Shown here piece after piece: positions 17,371 through 27,193 of a stretch of 64,000 nt of DNA. The translations under genes were made by a program, and so were the position numbers. Position 1 is the first letter of the stretch. Every line of letters begins with the position of its first letter. The notes under the pieces were generated by a model that made no database searches, was not told the origin of the DNA, and worked only from the letters and a program-made list of their open reading frames with translations. The DNA comes from Paenibacillus sp. KS-LC4 (GTDB lineage: Bacteria; Bacillota; Bacilli; Paenibacillales; Paenibacillaceae), in contig NZ_CP145905.1 in assembly GCF_036894955.1 (NCBI RefSeq), positions 2,746,501-2,810,500 of the forward strand, given 5' to 3'.

Positions 17371-17413
17371 GGCCGCACAATGGTGTGCCGCCGCCCACTG
17401 GCAATGAAGCCCG
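17371..17413 (+). promoter_or_regulatory. ANTAR-type dual-hexaloop antitermination element of moeA-nasB-nasC
   Basis: P1 is GCAC-AATGGT-GTGC (17375-17388), extended across a C-C mismatch by GGC/GCC. P2 is GGC-AATGAA-GCC (17400-17411). Both loops are hexamers with A1 and G4 and a C-G closing pair. The 3' arm of P2 is part of the 5' arm of the following terminator. The P1 stem is the same GCAC/GTGC with a 1x1 mismatch as in the narK leader. Confidence 0.85.
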
Positions 17414-17442
17414 CTCCCTGCTGACAGGGAACGGGCTTTTAT
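17407..17442 (+). terminator. Attenuator terminator in the moeA leader
   Basis: AAGCCCG and TCCCTG (17407-17420) pair with CAGGGA and CGGGCTT (17425-17438) around a CTGA loop, with one internal mismatch, followed by TTTTAT. It is within the leader, about 35 bases before the moeA start, so it must be bypassed for expression. Confidence 0.9.
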
Positions 17443-17475
17443 GCTTATTTTCAGCAATATGAAGGAGGAGTCCCC

Positions 17476-18780
17476 ATGGCGATTGCCCGTGTAGATCGTG
17501 TAGATATAAAAAGAGGTTTAAACGTAGACGAGGCTGTTCATTGTCTAATTGAACGTGCGCTGCCGGGCAAGGTAGAGCAAGTGCTTTTACAGAAAGCCGC
17601 TCAGCGAGTGCTTGCCGAGGATTTTTACTCCCCATTTCCTATGCCTCCCTTTCGCCGGGCGGCAATGGATGGTTATGCACTCCATTCAGCTTATACCGAG
17701 ACGGCCTCACCTGCTCATCCGATACGCCTTATCGTAACTGGCGAGGTGCAGGCGGGGGCGGTAGCTTGGTTTGCAGGCTCTGGCGGTCATCCCCTCATTA
17801 ATGAACAACTGACAGCCGTGCGTATTTTTACAGGAGCTCCTGTGCCTGACTGCTTTGATGCAGTCATTAGACAGGAGGAAATTCAGCTCCCTAGCTTGCA
17901 AGGTCGGCAAACGGACGCAGTGAGCTGGGGAATGCCGCAAATTCAAATCAATCAGCCTATACAGCCGGGAAAAAATATTGCCGAGGCAGGTGAAGATATC
18001 GCTGAGAACAGCCTCGTCATTAATAAAGGCACCAGACTTGGTTCGAAGGAAATTGCCATTCTTGCCTCTTATGGGCAGGAGCGGGCTTCTGTAGTCGCAA
18101 AACCAAAGGTCGCCATCCTTCCTGTTGGAGATGAGCTGCTGCTTCCGGGCCAGCTCTTGCAGCCAAATCGAATTTACGATGCCAATGGCTTCGTTGTGGA
18201 AGCATTTTTACAAGAGCTGGGTGCCTCGGTAATTCGTTCCTTGCCAATTAAGGATGAAGCGGAGGTCATTGCTTCGGCGATTAAGCAAGCTGCGGAGCAT
18301 GCGGATTTGGTTATTACGACGGGAGGTATTTCGGTAGGCGATTATGATTGTGTGGCCCGCGCGGCTGATTGCCTCGGCTTTGAGCCATTGTTCACTAAAG
18401 TGAGGATGCGCCCTGGGCCGCATTCGTCGGCTTTTATACATCGAGGAAAGCTGTTGATCAGCTTGTCTGGCAATCCAGCAGCGTGCTACACAGGGCTTGT
18501 ACTGCTAGTGAAGCCAATCGTACAGCATTGGATAGGTCTCAATGGAAGCAAGGCGGAGTGGAAGCAAGCTGTGCTCATGGACGATGTGGATAAGACTTCG
18601 CCCTATCCCCGTTATATCCGCGCTTTTGTATGGATGGAGGCGGGAGAATGGCGAGTTAAGCCGCTGCCGAACGATAAATCGGGCAATATTGCTGCTTTTG
18701 CGGGTGCGAATGCACTGGCGGCAATTCCGAGTGAAGGTCTTCGGGCAGGAAGTCATGCCGCGTTTCTTAGTTTGACTTAA
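17476..18780 (+). CDS. moeA: Molybdopterin molybdenumtransferase MoeA
   Basis: Inserts molybdenum into adenylated molybdopterin to form the cofactor needed by NasC. The 434-residue protein has the MoeA N-terminal domains (PFRRAAMDGYALH) and the MoCF-binding core with TTGGISVGDYDCVA and the GNPAACYTG loop, then a C-terminal beta domain. GAAGGAGGAG precedes the ATG. It is the first gene of the nitrate reductase operon, so cofactor supply is co-regulated with the apoenzyme. Confidence 0.95.
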   Translation: MAIARVDRVDIKRGLNVDEAVHCLIERALPGKVEQVLLQKAAQRVLAEDFYSPFPMPPFRRAAMDGYALHSAYTETASPAHPIRLIVTGEVQAGAVAWFAGSGGHPLINEQLTAVRIFTGAPVPDCFDAVIRQEEIQLPSLQGRQTDAVSWGMPQIQINQPIQPGKNIAEAGEDIAENSLVINKGTRLGSKEIAILASYGQERASVVAKPKVAILPVGDELLLPGQLLQPNRIYDANGFVVEAFLQELGASVIRSLPIKDEAEVIASAIKQAAEHADLVITTGGISVGDYDCVARAADCLGFEPLFTKVRMRPGPHSSAFIHRGKLLISLSGNPAACYTGLVLLVKPIVQHWIGLNGSKAEWKQAVLMDDVDKTSPYPRYIRAFVWMEAGEWRVKPLPNDKSGNIAAFAGANALAAIPSEGLRAGSHAAFLSLT

Positions 18781-18829
18781 CAAGCGAAAACCATTTTGGC
18801 CATTTTACGAAAGAACGGAGGTAACGGCT

Positions 18830-20977
18830 TTGATGAAGCAAAAGCTTGTCGTTATCGGCAACGGGATGGCTGGCGTAAAATGCGTAGAGGAAATATACGA
18901 GCTGGCTCCTGAAGCATACGACATTACCATTATAGGCGCAGAGCCGCATCCTAATTATAATCGTGTTCTTCTCTCCAAAGTGCTGCAAGGGAACACCGCA
19001 CTCGCTGATATTACGTTGAATGATTGGAATTGGTACAGTGAGCGGGGCATTATTCTGTTAACTGGCGAGAGGGTTGAGCGTATTCATGTGGAGGAGAAAA
19101 GGGTGCTGACAGCATCAGGGAAAAAGATAGCCTATGATCGCCTGATTATTGCAACCGGCTCATCGGCATTCATGCCCGTGCTCCCAGGCATTCAAAAGCC
19201 TGGCGTAACGGCGTTCCGCAATATGGAGGATTGCCAGGCGATGATGGAGGCTTCCCAGCGCTTTAAGCGCGCTGCCGTTATAGGTGGCGGACTGCTCGGG
19301 CTTGAGGCGGCGAGAGGGCTGCTGAATCTCGGGATGGAGGTTGATGTCGTTCACAACGCCGGTTATTTAATGAATCGCCAGCTTGATCGGATGTCAGCAG
19401 ACCTGCTTAAAAATGAGCTGATGAAGCAGGGCATGCGTTTTTGGCTTAATAAGCGGACGGAAAAAATAACAGGCGTCCGCAGGGCGAATGGCCTGCTGTT
19501 CTCGGATGGAACAACGCTTGCTGCGGATCTCATCGTCGTAGCGATCGGGATTAGCCCGAATTTAGCCGTTACAGCGGATAGCGGCATTCGGACGAACCGT
19601 GCAATCATCGTTAACGATTATATGGAAACGAATATAGCGAATATATACGCAGTCGGGGAGTGCGCTGAGCACCAAGAAACCGTATATGGACTAGTTGCTC
19701 CGCTTTATGAACAGGCTAAGGTGCTTGCGCGACATTTGTGCGAGGTAGAAACGGAGGGCTATCACGGCTCCATTCCGTATGCACAATTAAAGGTTTCAGG
19801 TGTGGAGGTGTTTTCCGCGGGCGTTATCCGCGATGAAGAAGCCGAAACCGCGCTGCAGCATTATGATGCGATGAAGGGCACTTATAAAAAAGTTACGATG
19901 CAGGGCGGTATTGTAGCTGGAGCTGTATTATTCGGAGACAGCTCCGAAGGCAGCAAGCTGCTAGGGTATTTGAAACGCCGTGCTGGAATAGGCGTGCTCA
20001 AGGACAGCGATTCAGGCGCCAAAACAGGCGGAGCTGCTTCTGTTGCAGCTGCCATGCCGGACGGTGAGACGGTCTGTGCCTGTAACGGGGTAAGCAAAGC
20101 AGCTATTGTAGCGGCGATACAGAGTGAGGGGCTTGAATCGGCTGATCAAGTACGCGACAAGACGAAGGCTTCCGGCTCCTGCGGCGGATGCCGTCCAATG
20201 GTGGAGTCGCTCGTAGCCTATGCTTTATCGGGAGTTGGGGGAGCGGTTAAAGCGGCGCCCATTTGCGGCTGTACGGAGCTTGACCCGGCAGAGCTTAAAG
20301 AAGCTATGCTTGGGGATACGTTTAGCGATGCTGCTTCCGCAAGAATGATTCTCGCATGGAACAAGCCCGAGGGCTGTCTCATTTGCCGGACTGCTATGGG
20401 CTACTATTTGCGGCTGGCTGAAACAAATGATGCAGGCGATATTCAAGGTCAGGGACAGCTTCCTTACCCGTCGCTGCAGTCCGTGCTTCTATCTGCTTCT
20501 AAGCAAGAAGAAGCGCCCTCCAGTTGTCCGATTTCGCATGCCGACCGTCTCGAAGATGACGGGCCGGGTTATATTGCAGCAGAGCTGGTGAAGGCACTAG
20601 GTAATCTGGCATTTCCAACCATGCTGAAAGCTTCTATATCTGCGGGTGCCTTGTATCCTGCTGGTGTGCTGGTTCATGATGTCGGCATTGCGGCATCGCC
20701 AGCTGGGTGGGAGCTTTATATTGGCGGTCATATGGAAAGCCCGGTCAAGCAAGCTCAACTGCTTATGATAGAGGCAACGGAGCAGCGAGCGGCTGAAACG
20801 GCGATAGCCTGCATGCAGTGGTACCGTCAAACCGCCTATTATGGGGAAGCGGTATGGAAGTGGCTAGAGCGAGTAGGGCTTATTGCGGTAAGAGAGAAGC
20901 TGCTTGACCCTGATTTTCGCGAGGAGCTTCTCGGCAGCTGGCAAATGGAACGTAAACAAGAGAAGTGCGCCGTTTGA
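18830..20977 (+). CDS. nasB: Assimilatory nitrate reductase electron-transfer subunit NasB
   Basis: FAD/NAD(P)H-dependent subunit that feeds electrons to NasC. The 715 residues contain an N-terminal FAD-binding GNGMAG loop, an NAD-binding GGGLLGLEAA loop, and a BFD-type [2Fe-2S] site with cysteines near 416, 418, 451 and 454. A second BFD-like set (CGC and CLIC) follows at about 475-525. The last 150 residues resemble the sirohaem domain of NirB-type enzymes but lack its iron-sulfur cysteines. TTG at 18830 or ATG at 18833 could be the start; GGAGGT fits either. B. subtilis NasB has a similar plan. Confidence 0.9.
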   Translation: MMKQKLVVIGNGMAGVKCVEEIYELAPEAYDITIIGAEPHPNYNRVLLSKVLQGNTALADITLNDWNWYSERGIILLTGERVERIHVEEKRVLTASGKKIAYDRLIIATGSSAFMPVLPGIQKPGVTAFRNMEDCQAMMEASQRFKRAAVIGGGLLGLEAARGLLNLGMEVDVVHNAGYLMNRQLDRMSADLLKNELMKQGMRFWLNKRTEKITGVRRANGLLFSDGTTLAADLIVVAIGISPNLAVTADSGIRTNRAIIVNDYMETNIANIYAVGECAEHQETVYGLVAPLYEQAKVLARHLCEVETEGYHGSIPYAQLKVSGVEVFSAGVIRDEEAETALQHYDAMKGTYKKVTMQGGIVAGAVLFGDSSEGSKLLGYLKRRAGIGVLKDSDSGAKTGGAASVAAAMPDGETVCACNGVSKAAIVAAIQSEGLESADQVRDKTKASGSCGGCRPMVESLVAYALSGVGGAVKAAPICGCTELDPAELKEAMLGDTFSDAASARMILAWNKPEGCLICRTAMGYYLRLAETNDAGDIQGQGQLPYPSLQSVLLSASKQEEAPSSCPISHADRLEDDGPGYIAAELVKALGNLAFPTMLKASISAGALYPAGVLVHDVGIAASPAGWELYIGGHMESPVKQAQLLMIEATEQRAAETAIACMQWYRQTAYYGEAVWKWLERVGLIAVREKLLDPDFREELLGSWQMERKQEKCAV

Positions 20978-20993
20978 GTAGGGAGGAAAAATA

Positions 20994-23135
20994 ATGATGG
21001 AGCTAAAAGTAGATGAGCCGAAAGCCCAAATCACGGCAGTTATGGATACACAGTGTCCTTTTTGCAGTGTGCAATGCAAAATGCGCGTCGAAGAGGAGCG
21101 CTCGGCGGCCTGGCGTTTGGCCTATAAGGTGACAGCGATTCCGAATGCCGCATCGGAAGGACGGTTATGTGTGAAAGGGATGAATGCGCATCAGCATGCG
21201 CTGCATCGCGAGCGCCTTGTTCATCCGCTTATTAGAAGGGAAGGGGAGCTTGTGCAGGCGACATGGGAGGAGGCGCTCGAACTGGTTTCCAGTCGTTTCC
21301 GGTCCTTGCAGGCCGAGCATGGTGTGGATTCCGTCGCTTTATATGGCGGTGGCTCGTTGACGAATGAAACGTCTTATTTACTTGGCAAATTCGCTCGTGT
21401 TGGTTTGCGTACACGCTACATTGATTATAACGGACGCTTCTGTATGTCGGCGGCCGCTTCCGCAGGAAGCAAGACGTTTGGTGTGGATCGCGGATTAACG
21501 AATCAGCTGAAGGAAATCGAACGGTCGGAATGTCTGATTCTTGCCGGAACGAATATAGCGGAGTGCCAGCCGACGCTAATGCCTTATTTTTCAAAGGCAA
21601 AGGAAAACGGGGCGACCATTATTGTGATTGATCCTCGAATGACGGGAACGGCCGAGCTTGCGGACATTCATTTGCAGGTGAAGCCAGGCATGGACGCTGC
21701 GCTTGTGAATGGTATGCTAAAAGTTATTTTTGACGAGGGACTCATTGATCGGGGGTTTATTCGCAGCCGTACGAAGGGCTTCGCAGAGCTGGAGCAGCAT
21801 GTAAAATCGCAGAATTTGGCTGAAATTGCAGCAAGCACGGGTGTGTCTGAGTCGCTCATACGCCTCGCTGGGCTCGCATTTGGTGAAGCGAGGACGGGGA
21901 TGGTTTTTACTGCGCGTGGGGTTGAGCAGCATGCCGATGGTCATTTGGCGGTGCGGAATTTTCTTAATATGGTGCTGGCAACGGGGAAAATCGGTCGTGA
22001 GGGCTGCGGCTACGGGGCGGTCACCGGTCAAGCCAATGGACAGGGTGGACGAGAGCATGGACAAAAGGCAGATCAGCTTCCAGGCTATCGACTGATTGAA
22101 AATGAGCATGATCGGGCTTATGTGGCGAGCGTCTGGGGCATTCGCCCGGAGGAGCTCCCCGGCAAAGGGGTGTCGGCTTATGAAATGATGGAAATGGTGC
22201 ACCGTGAGGAGATTAAAGCTTTACTTGTCATGGGCTCGAATCCAGTCGTCTCGAATCCGAATGCAACACTTGTGGAGGAAGGCATCGCCAAGCTTGATTT
22301 TACCGTCGTAGCAGATATGTTTTTATCCGAAACGGCGCTGCTCGCTGATGTGGTGCTGCCAATATCCGCTTATTTGGAAAATACGGGAACGATGACTAAT
22401 TTGGAAGGACGCGTTTTACTTAGAGAAGCGGGTCGTCTTGCGCCTGGAGAGGCCCGTCATGACTGGGAAGTGCTATGCGAGCTGGCCAAGAGGCTTGGGC
22501 GCGGCGAATATTTTGCCTTTGAAAATTCGGAGCAAATTTTTAATGAGCTGCGTTTGGCAAGCAAGGGCGGACTTGCCGATTATTACGGCATTACGTATGA
22601 TCGGCTGCGCAAGGAGGAGGGCATTTATTGGCCATGCCCATCGCTTGATCATCCAGGCACGAAACGGCTGTTCGAGAAGTCGTTTGCCCATGAGGATGGT
22701 TTGGCAGTTTTTCAAACGGTTGCGAGCGATTCCCCGGCTGAAAAGACTGACCGTAAGTTTCCGCTGCTTATGACCAATGGACGGCAGCTTTCTCATTACT
22801 TGACGGGCGTGCAGACGCACCGCAGTCCTGCGCTGGAAGCGAGAAATGTGGAAAATCATGTGGAGATTCATCCTCATACTGCAAAGAAATACCGCATTGA
22901 GGATGCCTCGCTGGTAGCTGTGCAATCGAAGCGGGGAGTGGTCATTTTACGCTGCAAGGTGGCAGAAAGCATTCGTGAAGACACCGTATTTATTCCCATG
23001 CATTGGGGCGGCGTACAAAATGTAAACCGGGCTACCAGTCCACAACTGGACCCTTTTTGCAAAATGCCTGACTTTAAGACAAGCGCGGTAAGCATCCGGC
23101 CATACCTTGAATATTTACAAGAGCAGCAAGCATAA
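20994..23135 (+). CDS. nasC: Assimilatory nitrate reductase catalytic subunit NasC
   Basis: Molybdopterin-guanine-dinucleotide oxidoreductase that reduces nitrate to nitrite in the cytoplasm. The 713 residues begin with a [4Fe-4S] site (C21, C24, C28, C59 in QCPFCSVQCKM and GRLCVKG). They continue with the molybdopterin oxidoreductase domains (EHGQKADQLPGYR, VMGSNPVVSNPN, LENTGTMTNLEGR) and a C-terminal dinucleotide-binding domain (MTNGRQLSHYLTG, MHWGG). No Tat signal, as expected for an assimilatory enzyme. It starts 16 bases after nasB. No nitrite reductase gene is in the window. Confidence 0.95.
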   Translation: MMELKVDEPKAQITAVMDTQCPFCSVQCKMRVEEERSAAWRLAYKVTAIPNAASEGRLCVKGMNAHQHALHRERLVHPLIRREGELVQATWEEALELVSSRFRSLQAEHGVDSVALYGGGSLTNETSYLLGKFARVGLRTRYIDYNGRFCMSAAASAGSKTFGVDRGLTNQLKEIERSECLILAGTNIAECQPTLMPYFSKAKENGATIIVIDPRMTGTAELADIHLQVKPGMDAALVNGMLKVIFDEGLIDRGFIRSRTKGFAELEQHVKSQNLAEIAASTGVSESLIRLAGLAFGEARTGMVFTARGVEQHADGHLAVRNFLNMVLATGKIGREGCGYGAVTGQANGQGGREHGQKADQLPGYRLIENEHDRAYVASVWGIRPEELPGKGVSAYEMMEMVHREEIKALLVMGSNPVVSNPNATLVEEGIAKLDFTVVADMFLSETALLADVVLPISAYLENTGTMTNLEGRVLLREAGRLAPGEARHDWEVLCELAKRLGRGEYFAFENSEQIFNELRLASKGGLADYYGITYDRLRKEEGIYWPCPSLDHPGTKRLFEKSFAHEDGLAVFQTVASDSPAEKTDRKFPLLMTNGRQLSHYLTGVQTHRSPALEARNVENHVEIHPHTAKKYRIEDASLVAVQSKRGVVILRCKVAESIREDTVFIPMHWGGVQNVNRATSPQLDPFCKMPDFKTSAVSIRPYLEYLQEQQA

Positions 23136-23158
23136 ATAAATGCGACATTCCCATACTA
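23130..23158 (+). promoter_or_regulatory. Sigma-G-type promoter of tepA
   Basis: GCATA (23130-23134), a 17-base spacer and CATACTA (23152-23158). It overlaps the end of nasC. B. subtilis tepA is reported to act in spore outgrowth and to be made in the forespore, so a sigma-G-like signal makes sense. The match is by eye only. Confidence 0.55.
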
Positions 23159-23219
23159 TGATGAGCCGTAGGTTCAGCCAAAAACGGTAATAGCCTTGTT
23201 CAAGAGGGGGATTTCGCCG

Positions 23220-23966
23220 ATGTGGCCGTATTCAATGAGTTTAACAGGAGAGCAGCCTGAGCCCTATGATGAAGAGAAGAAAAAGGCGACTGGGGCGCTT
23301 GACGCTTTGCAGCAGCTAGGCCAAGTGAGCATTCCGCAGGCCGAGTCCAATATTTTTTGTATGACGATTATTGGACAGATTGAAGGGCATATGGTGCTGC
23401 CACCGCAAAACAAAACAACAAAATACGAGCATTTGATTCCGCAGCTGGTCGCAGCTGAGCAAAATCAGAAGATCGAAGGCGTGCTGATCGTTCTCAATAC
23501 AGTTGGCGGAGATGTGGAAGCAGGACTCGCTATTGCCGAAATGATTTCTTCCTTGTCTAAGCCGGCCGTTACGCTTGTACTCGGAGGCGGGCATTCAATC
23601 GGCGTGCCGATAGCAGTTGCTGGCGACATGTCGTTCATTGCTGCGACGGCAACGATGACAATTCATCCCATTCGCTTAAATGGCACCGTGATCGGTGTTC
23701 CCCAAACGTTCGAATATTTGGATAAAATGCAGGAGCGCGTCGTTCGCTTCGTTACGATGCATTCCAAAATTCCGGAAGCGACTTTTAAGGAGCTAATGTT
23801 TAAAACGGGCGAGCTGACGCGCGATATCGGGACAACTGTCGTCGGCGGAGACGCGGTGAGCCATGGCTTGATTGATGCGGTAGGAGGTCTTGGAGACGCT
23901 CTTCGGGAGCTTAGGCGGCTGGTAGAGCAGCGCAGGGCGGCCGGTGTTCCGGGGGTGTTTAACTAA
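23220..23966 (+). CDS. tepA: ClpP-like serine protease TepA (spore/translocation-related)
   Basis: A 248-residue ClpP-fold protein. The [11 protein letters not shown] segment carries the likely nucleophile Ser, and the oxyanion region [19 protein letters not shown] precedes it. In B. subtilis TepA (YmfB) has been linked to protein translocation and to degradation of small acid-soluble spore proteins at outgrowth. ATG at 23220 is preferred to TTG 23196 because GAGGGGG lies 9 bases upstream. It overlaps ylzJ by TAATG, as in relatives. Confidence 0.9.
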   Translation: MWPYSMSLTGEQPEPYDEEKKKATGALDALQQLGQVSIPQAESNIFCMTIIGQIEGHMVLPPQNKTTKYEHLIPQLVAAEQNQKIEGVLIVLNTVGGDVEAGLAIAEMISSLSKPAVTLVLGGGHSIGVPIAVAGDMSFIAATATMTIHPIRLNGTVIGVPQTFEYLDKMQERVVRFVTMHSKIPEATFKELMFKTGELTRDIGTTVVGGDAVSHGLIDAVGGLGDALRELRRLVEQRRAAGVPGVFN

Positions 23967-24184
23967 TGTCTGTTCTGTATACGATAGTTCCGCTGGAAGA
24001 GGTGCTTGCAGGCTGGCAGGCGGAGGAGAAAATCAATCAGGGACGCGAAGTTTGGGTGGATGGCGTTTATATGCAGGTAGAGCCTATTGCGCCAGGGATG
24101 GGCAAAGTCATTCGGCTCATTCATTGCGGCTTGAATGATTATTTAAATCCGCAGCTTTCGCCAGGAGCTGTTGTCAAATTTTGA
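23966..24184 (+). CDS. ylzJ: YlzJ-like protein
   Basis: A 72-residue protein with no known function. The start [14 protein letters not shown] and the central WVDGVYMQVEP match the YlzJ family found directly after tepA in Bacillales. Its ATG overlaps the tepA stop, so the two are co-translated and probably act in the same process. Confidence 0.85.
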   Translation: MSVLYTIVPLEEVLAGWQAEEKINQGREVWVDGVYMQVEPIAPGMGKVIRLIHCGLNDYLNPQLSPGAVVKF

Positions 24185-24240
24185 AAAGCAATTAATGGTT
24201 TTAAGGGACTAACGAACGAATAGGAACATTTGTCCACCTA

Positions 24241-24249
24241 TGGTATAAT
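24241..24249 (+). promoter_or_regulatory. Extended -10 promoter of spoIIIE
   Basis: TGGTATAAT (24241-24249) is a perfect extended -10 (TG-N-TATAAT) about 25 bases upstream of the start. No good -35 is seen. Confidence 0.5.
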
Positions 24250-24271
24250 GTTTTACCGGGGGTGACAATCG

Positions 24272-27085
24272 TTGGCTAAGAAGAGAAGGGGCAAGAAATC
24301 GCTCGCAGCAAATTTGAAATATGAGGTTTACGGTATTTTACTCATTACGGTATCGATTATTGCTTTATCGGGAGAGGCGACGGTTGGACGTTCATTGTCC
24401 AAACTGTTTGGCCTCTTTCTGGGTAAATTTTACTTTGTGATTGCACTGATTGGCATATATGTGGGGCTGGTCGTGATGGTCAAACGAATGTGGCCGAAAG
24501 GTTGGTCAAACCGGAAAACAGGCATGCTTGTGCTCGTGTTAGCCTTTACGCTGTGGAGCTCCATTGCGGAAATTGACCGCAAGCTGGGGGATACGACATT
24601 GTTGTCCGGCAAGGTGATATTGAATCAACTGGACAGCGACTTAAGGGGAGAGCTGCTTGCTTCCAATCCGCAGGATTTGCGCCCGCTTAAGGAGAAGGCC
24701 ATTAGCGGGGGCTACGTTGGAGCGCTGCAATATTCCGTGCTTTTCACCTTATTTGGGAAAATTGGCGCCCAACTGCTCATGCTCGTCATGATAGCAATTT
24801 CCGTTATGCTCATTACAGGGAAGTCCTACGTGGAGCTGTTCAAGACGCTGCGTACCCGCTTTGTTCGTATGCTGAAGCTGCTCGCGGCAAAATGGTCGAA
24901 TTATTCCGCCGAGCGTGCTGCGGCGCAAGCAACTAGAAATGCAAGCGTAGCATCGGGAGCAAGCAGCGTGCTCACTTCGGACGATACGATTGATGATGAT
25001 GAAGATTTTGCACCACGCCTTGCCAAAACTAAAAAGTCGCTGTTTTTCTCTTGGCGTCAATCCGATAAGACGAAAGCTGCTGCCGCGAGCCATGACGAGT
25101 GGGAGCTTGAGGATGAGCCGCTTCATAGTGAGGCTGGTCGTGGCGAAGAGGGCGCAGCAGTACCGCATTGGGCGGAAGATTGGGATCAGGATTGGGACAA
25201 TGAGCAGAACGAATTTGCTGCCGAAACATCGACCGGTACTATTGCTTCATCAGCCGCAGCTCCGATGCCGGAGACAAGCGCTAGCTTATGGCCCAGCGAG
25301 CAGGAGGCTTTGGCTTCCCATGCTGTTCAGTCATACGCTCATACCGACATAACGGATGAACCGGAATGGTCAGAGCCGTGGAGACCGCAAGAAACGCAGG
25401 AGCAGCAAGAGCTGGTACATATAGAAGAAAACGAAGTAGAAGAAATGGACAGTCATGTCGTTGAGCAGATGAATGAGGAATTTGAGCATGCTGTTGAGCA
25501 GGATAGCGATGAATATGAGGAACCTTTATTGGATGGCGTGAGAGGGGCAGACAGCCAACAGGTTGCTGCTGTATCTGGTACTAATGCTGGCAGTGTTGAA
25601 GCGGGCAATCAAGAGGCGGAAGGCAAGGCGGCGCTAGCATCATCAAGCGTCCCAGTGGTCAAGCCGTATGTTTTACCGCCGTTTACTTTGCTATCCAAGC
25701 CTAGCCATATGGTCAGAGGCGGCATTGGCTCAAGTTCTATGGAGGCAAAGCTCAAGCTGGAGCGGACGCTTGAAAGCTTTGGCGTGAAGGCGAAGGTGCT
25801 TGATCCCGTTATCGGCCCGGCCGTTACCCGTTTTGAGGTTGAACCGGCATCGGGCGTCAAGGTGAGTAAAATTGTCAGCTTGACCGATGACATCGCACTT
25901 GCGCTTGCAGCCAAGGATATTCGGATGGAAGCGCCTATTCCAGGAAGGTCGGCTATCGGAATTGAAGTGCCGAATATGGAAATATCCATCGTTACAATGC
26001 GTGAAGTGATGGAAACAAAGGAATTTTATGATTCGCCTTCCAAGCTGTCGATTGCCTTTGGGCGTGATATTGCGGGTAAGCCAATTGTGGGCAATTTGGC
26101 GAAAATGCCCCATTTGCTTGTTGCGGGAGCGACAGGCTCCGGTAAATCAGTCTGTATAAACGGTATTATTACTAGTATTTTGTACAAAGCAACGCCAGAT
26201 GAAGTGAAGTTTCTCATGGTTGACCCGAAAATGGTGGAGCTAAACGTATATAACGGTATACCGCATTTGCTGGCTCCTGTTGTAACAGATCCGCGTCGTG
26301 CATCGCTTGCACTTAAGAAAATCGTTGTCGAGATGGAAAAACGCTATGAGCTGTTTTCAAAATCGGGAACTCGTAATATTGAGGGCTACAACACTTTAAT
26401 GGCAGATAATCCGAAAGCGGTTCTGCCTTACATTGTCGTCATTGTCGATGAGCTTGCGGATTTAATGATTGTAGCGGCTAACGATGTTGAGGACGCTATT
26501 GCCAGACTTGCGCAGATGGCTCGCGCGGCGGGCATTCACCTTATTATTGCAACGCAGCGTCCGTCTGTTGATGTCATTACCGGTGTCATTAAAGCGAATA
26601 TTCCATCGCGAATTGCTTTTGGTGTGTCCTCTCAGGTCGATTCACGAACGATACTCGACATGGTGGGAGCGGAAAAACTGCTTGGCCGCGGCGACATGCT
26701 TTACTTGCCAATGGGTACCTCCAAGCCAACGCGGGTACAAGGGGCATTCCTTTCCGATCAGGAGGTCGAGGCGCTCGTTGGTTACGCTAGAGGACAGGCA
26801 GAAGCGGAATATAAGGAAGATCTTGTACCGGAAATTGAGGAGGAGACGGCTAGTTCTGAAGAGGTCATGGACGAGTTGTTTGACCAGGCCGTTCAAATTG
26901 TCGTCGAAGCAAAGCAGGCATCGGTTTCCCTGCTTCAGCGCCGTATGCGGATAGGCTACACCAGAGCTGCAAGGCTCATTGACGAGATGGAAGCCCGTCA
27001 TATTGTGGGGCCATACGAAGGGAGCAAGCCGCGTGAGGTGCTGCTTACAATCGATCAGCTCGAAGCGGGACGAATTAGCTCTTAA
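24272..27085 (+). CDS. spoIIIE: DNA translocase SpoIIIE/FtsK
   Basis: ATP-driven septal DNA pump that moves the chromosome into the forespore and clears trapped DNA. The 937 residues have four N-terminal membrane segments (about 15-180) and a very long acidic linker (about 230-480, rich in E, D and Q). The motor follows with Walker A GATGSGKS, Walker [11 protein letters not shown] and [13 protein letters not shown], and a C-terminal gamma winged helix ([19 protein letters not shown]). The TTG start follows a GGGGGTGA site. It is about 150 residues longer than B. subtilis SpoIIIE, mostly because of the linker. Confidence 0.95.
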   Translation: MAKKRRGKKSLAANLKYEVYGILLITVSIIALSGEATVGRSLSKLFGLFLGKFYFVIALIGIYVGLVVMVKRMWPKGWSNRKTGMLVLVLAFTLWSSIAEIDRKLGDTTLLSGKVILNQLDSDLRGELLASNPQDLRPLKEKAISGGYVGALQYSVLFTLFGKIGAQLLMLVMIAISVMLITGKSYVELFKTLRTRFVRMLKLLAAKWSNYSAERAAAQATRNASVASGASSVLTSDDTIDDDEDFAPRLAKTKKSLFFSWRQSDKTKAAAASHDEWELEDEPLHSEAGRGEEGAAVPHWAEDWDQDWDNEQNEFAAETSTGTIASSAAAPMPETSASLWPSEQEALASHAVQSYAHTDITDEPEWSEPWRPQETQEQQELVHIEENEVEEMDSHVVEQMNEEFEHAVEQDSDEYEEPLLDGVRGADSQQVAAVSGTNAGSVEAGNQEAEGKAALASSSVPVVKPYVLPPFTLLSKPSHMVRGGIGSSSMEAKLKLERTLESFGVKAKVLDPVIGPAVTRFEVEPASGVKVSKIVSLTDDIALALAAKDIRMEAPIPGRSAIGIEVPNMEISIVTMREVMETKEFYDSPSKLSIAFGRDIAGKPIVGNLAKMPHLLVAGATGSGKSVCINGIITSILYKATPDEVKFLMVDPKMVELNVYNGIPHLLAPVVTDPRRASLALKKIVVEMEKRYELFSKSGTRNIEGYNTLMADNPKAVLPYIVVIVDELADLMIVAANDVEDAIARLAQMARAAGIHLIIATQRPSVDVITGVIKANIPSRIAFGVSSQVDSRTILDMVGAEKLLGRGDMLYLPMGTSKPTRVQGAFLSDQEVEALVGYARGQAEAEYKEDLVPEIEEETASSEEVMDELFDQAVQIVVEAKQASVSLLQRRMRIGYTRAARLIDEMEARHIVGPYEGSKPREVLLTIDQLEAGRISS

Positions 27086-27105
27086 TTGCGACAACGAAAA
27101 ATTTT

Positions 27106-27135
27106 GCATAGAAGCTGGACTGATTTCTCATACTA
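27106..27135 (+). promoter_or_regulatory. Sigma-G-type promoter of the SleB-like gene
   Basis: GCATA (27106-27110), an 18-base spacer and CATACTA (27129-27135). sleB of B. subtilis is known to be forespore-expressed under sigma-G, so pattern and gene agree. Confidence 0.6.
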
Positions 27136-27193
27136 GACTTAGGCAACGCTGTTAATTAGCGTACTATCTTGTAAGAGAAAGGCAGATCCTTTT

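Noticed and set aside
17343-17475. Molybdenum-cofactor riboswitch upstream of moeA
   Set aside because: The position is suggestive, but the leader is short and fully explained by two hexaloop hairpins plus a terminator. I see none of the larger Moco RNA structure.
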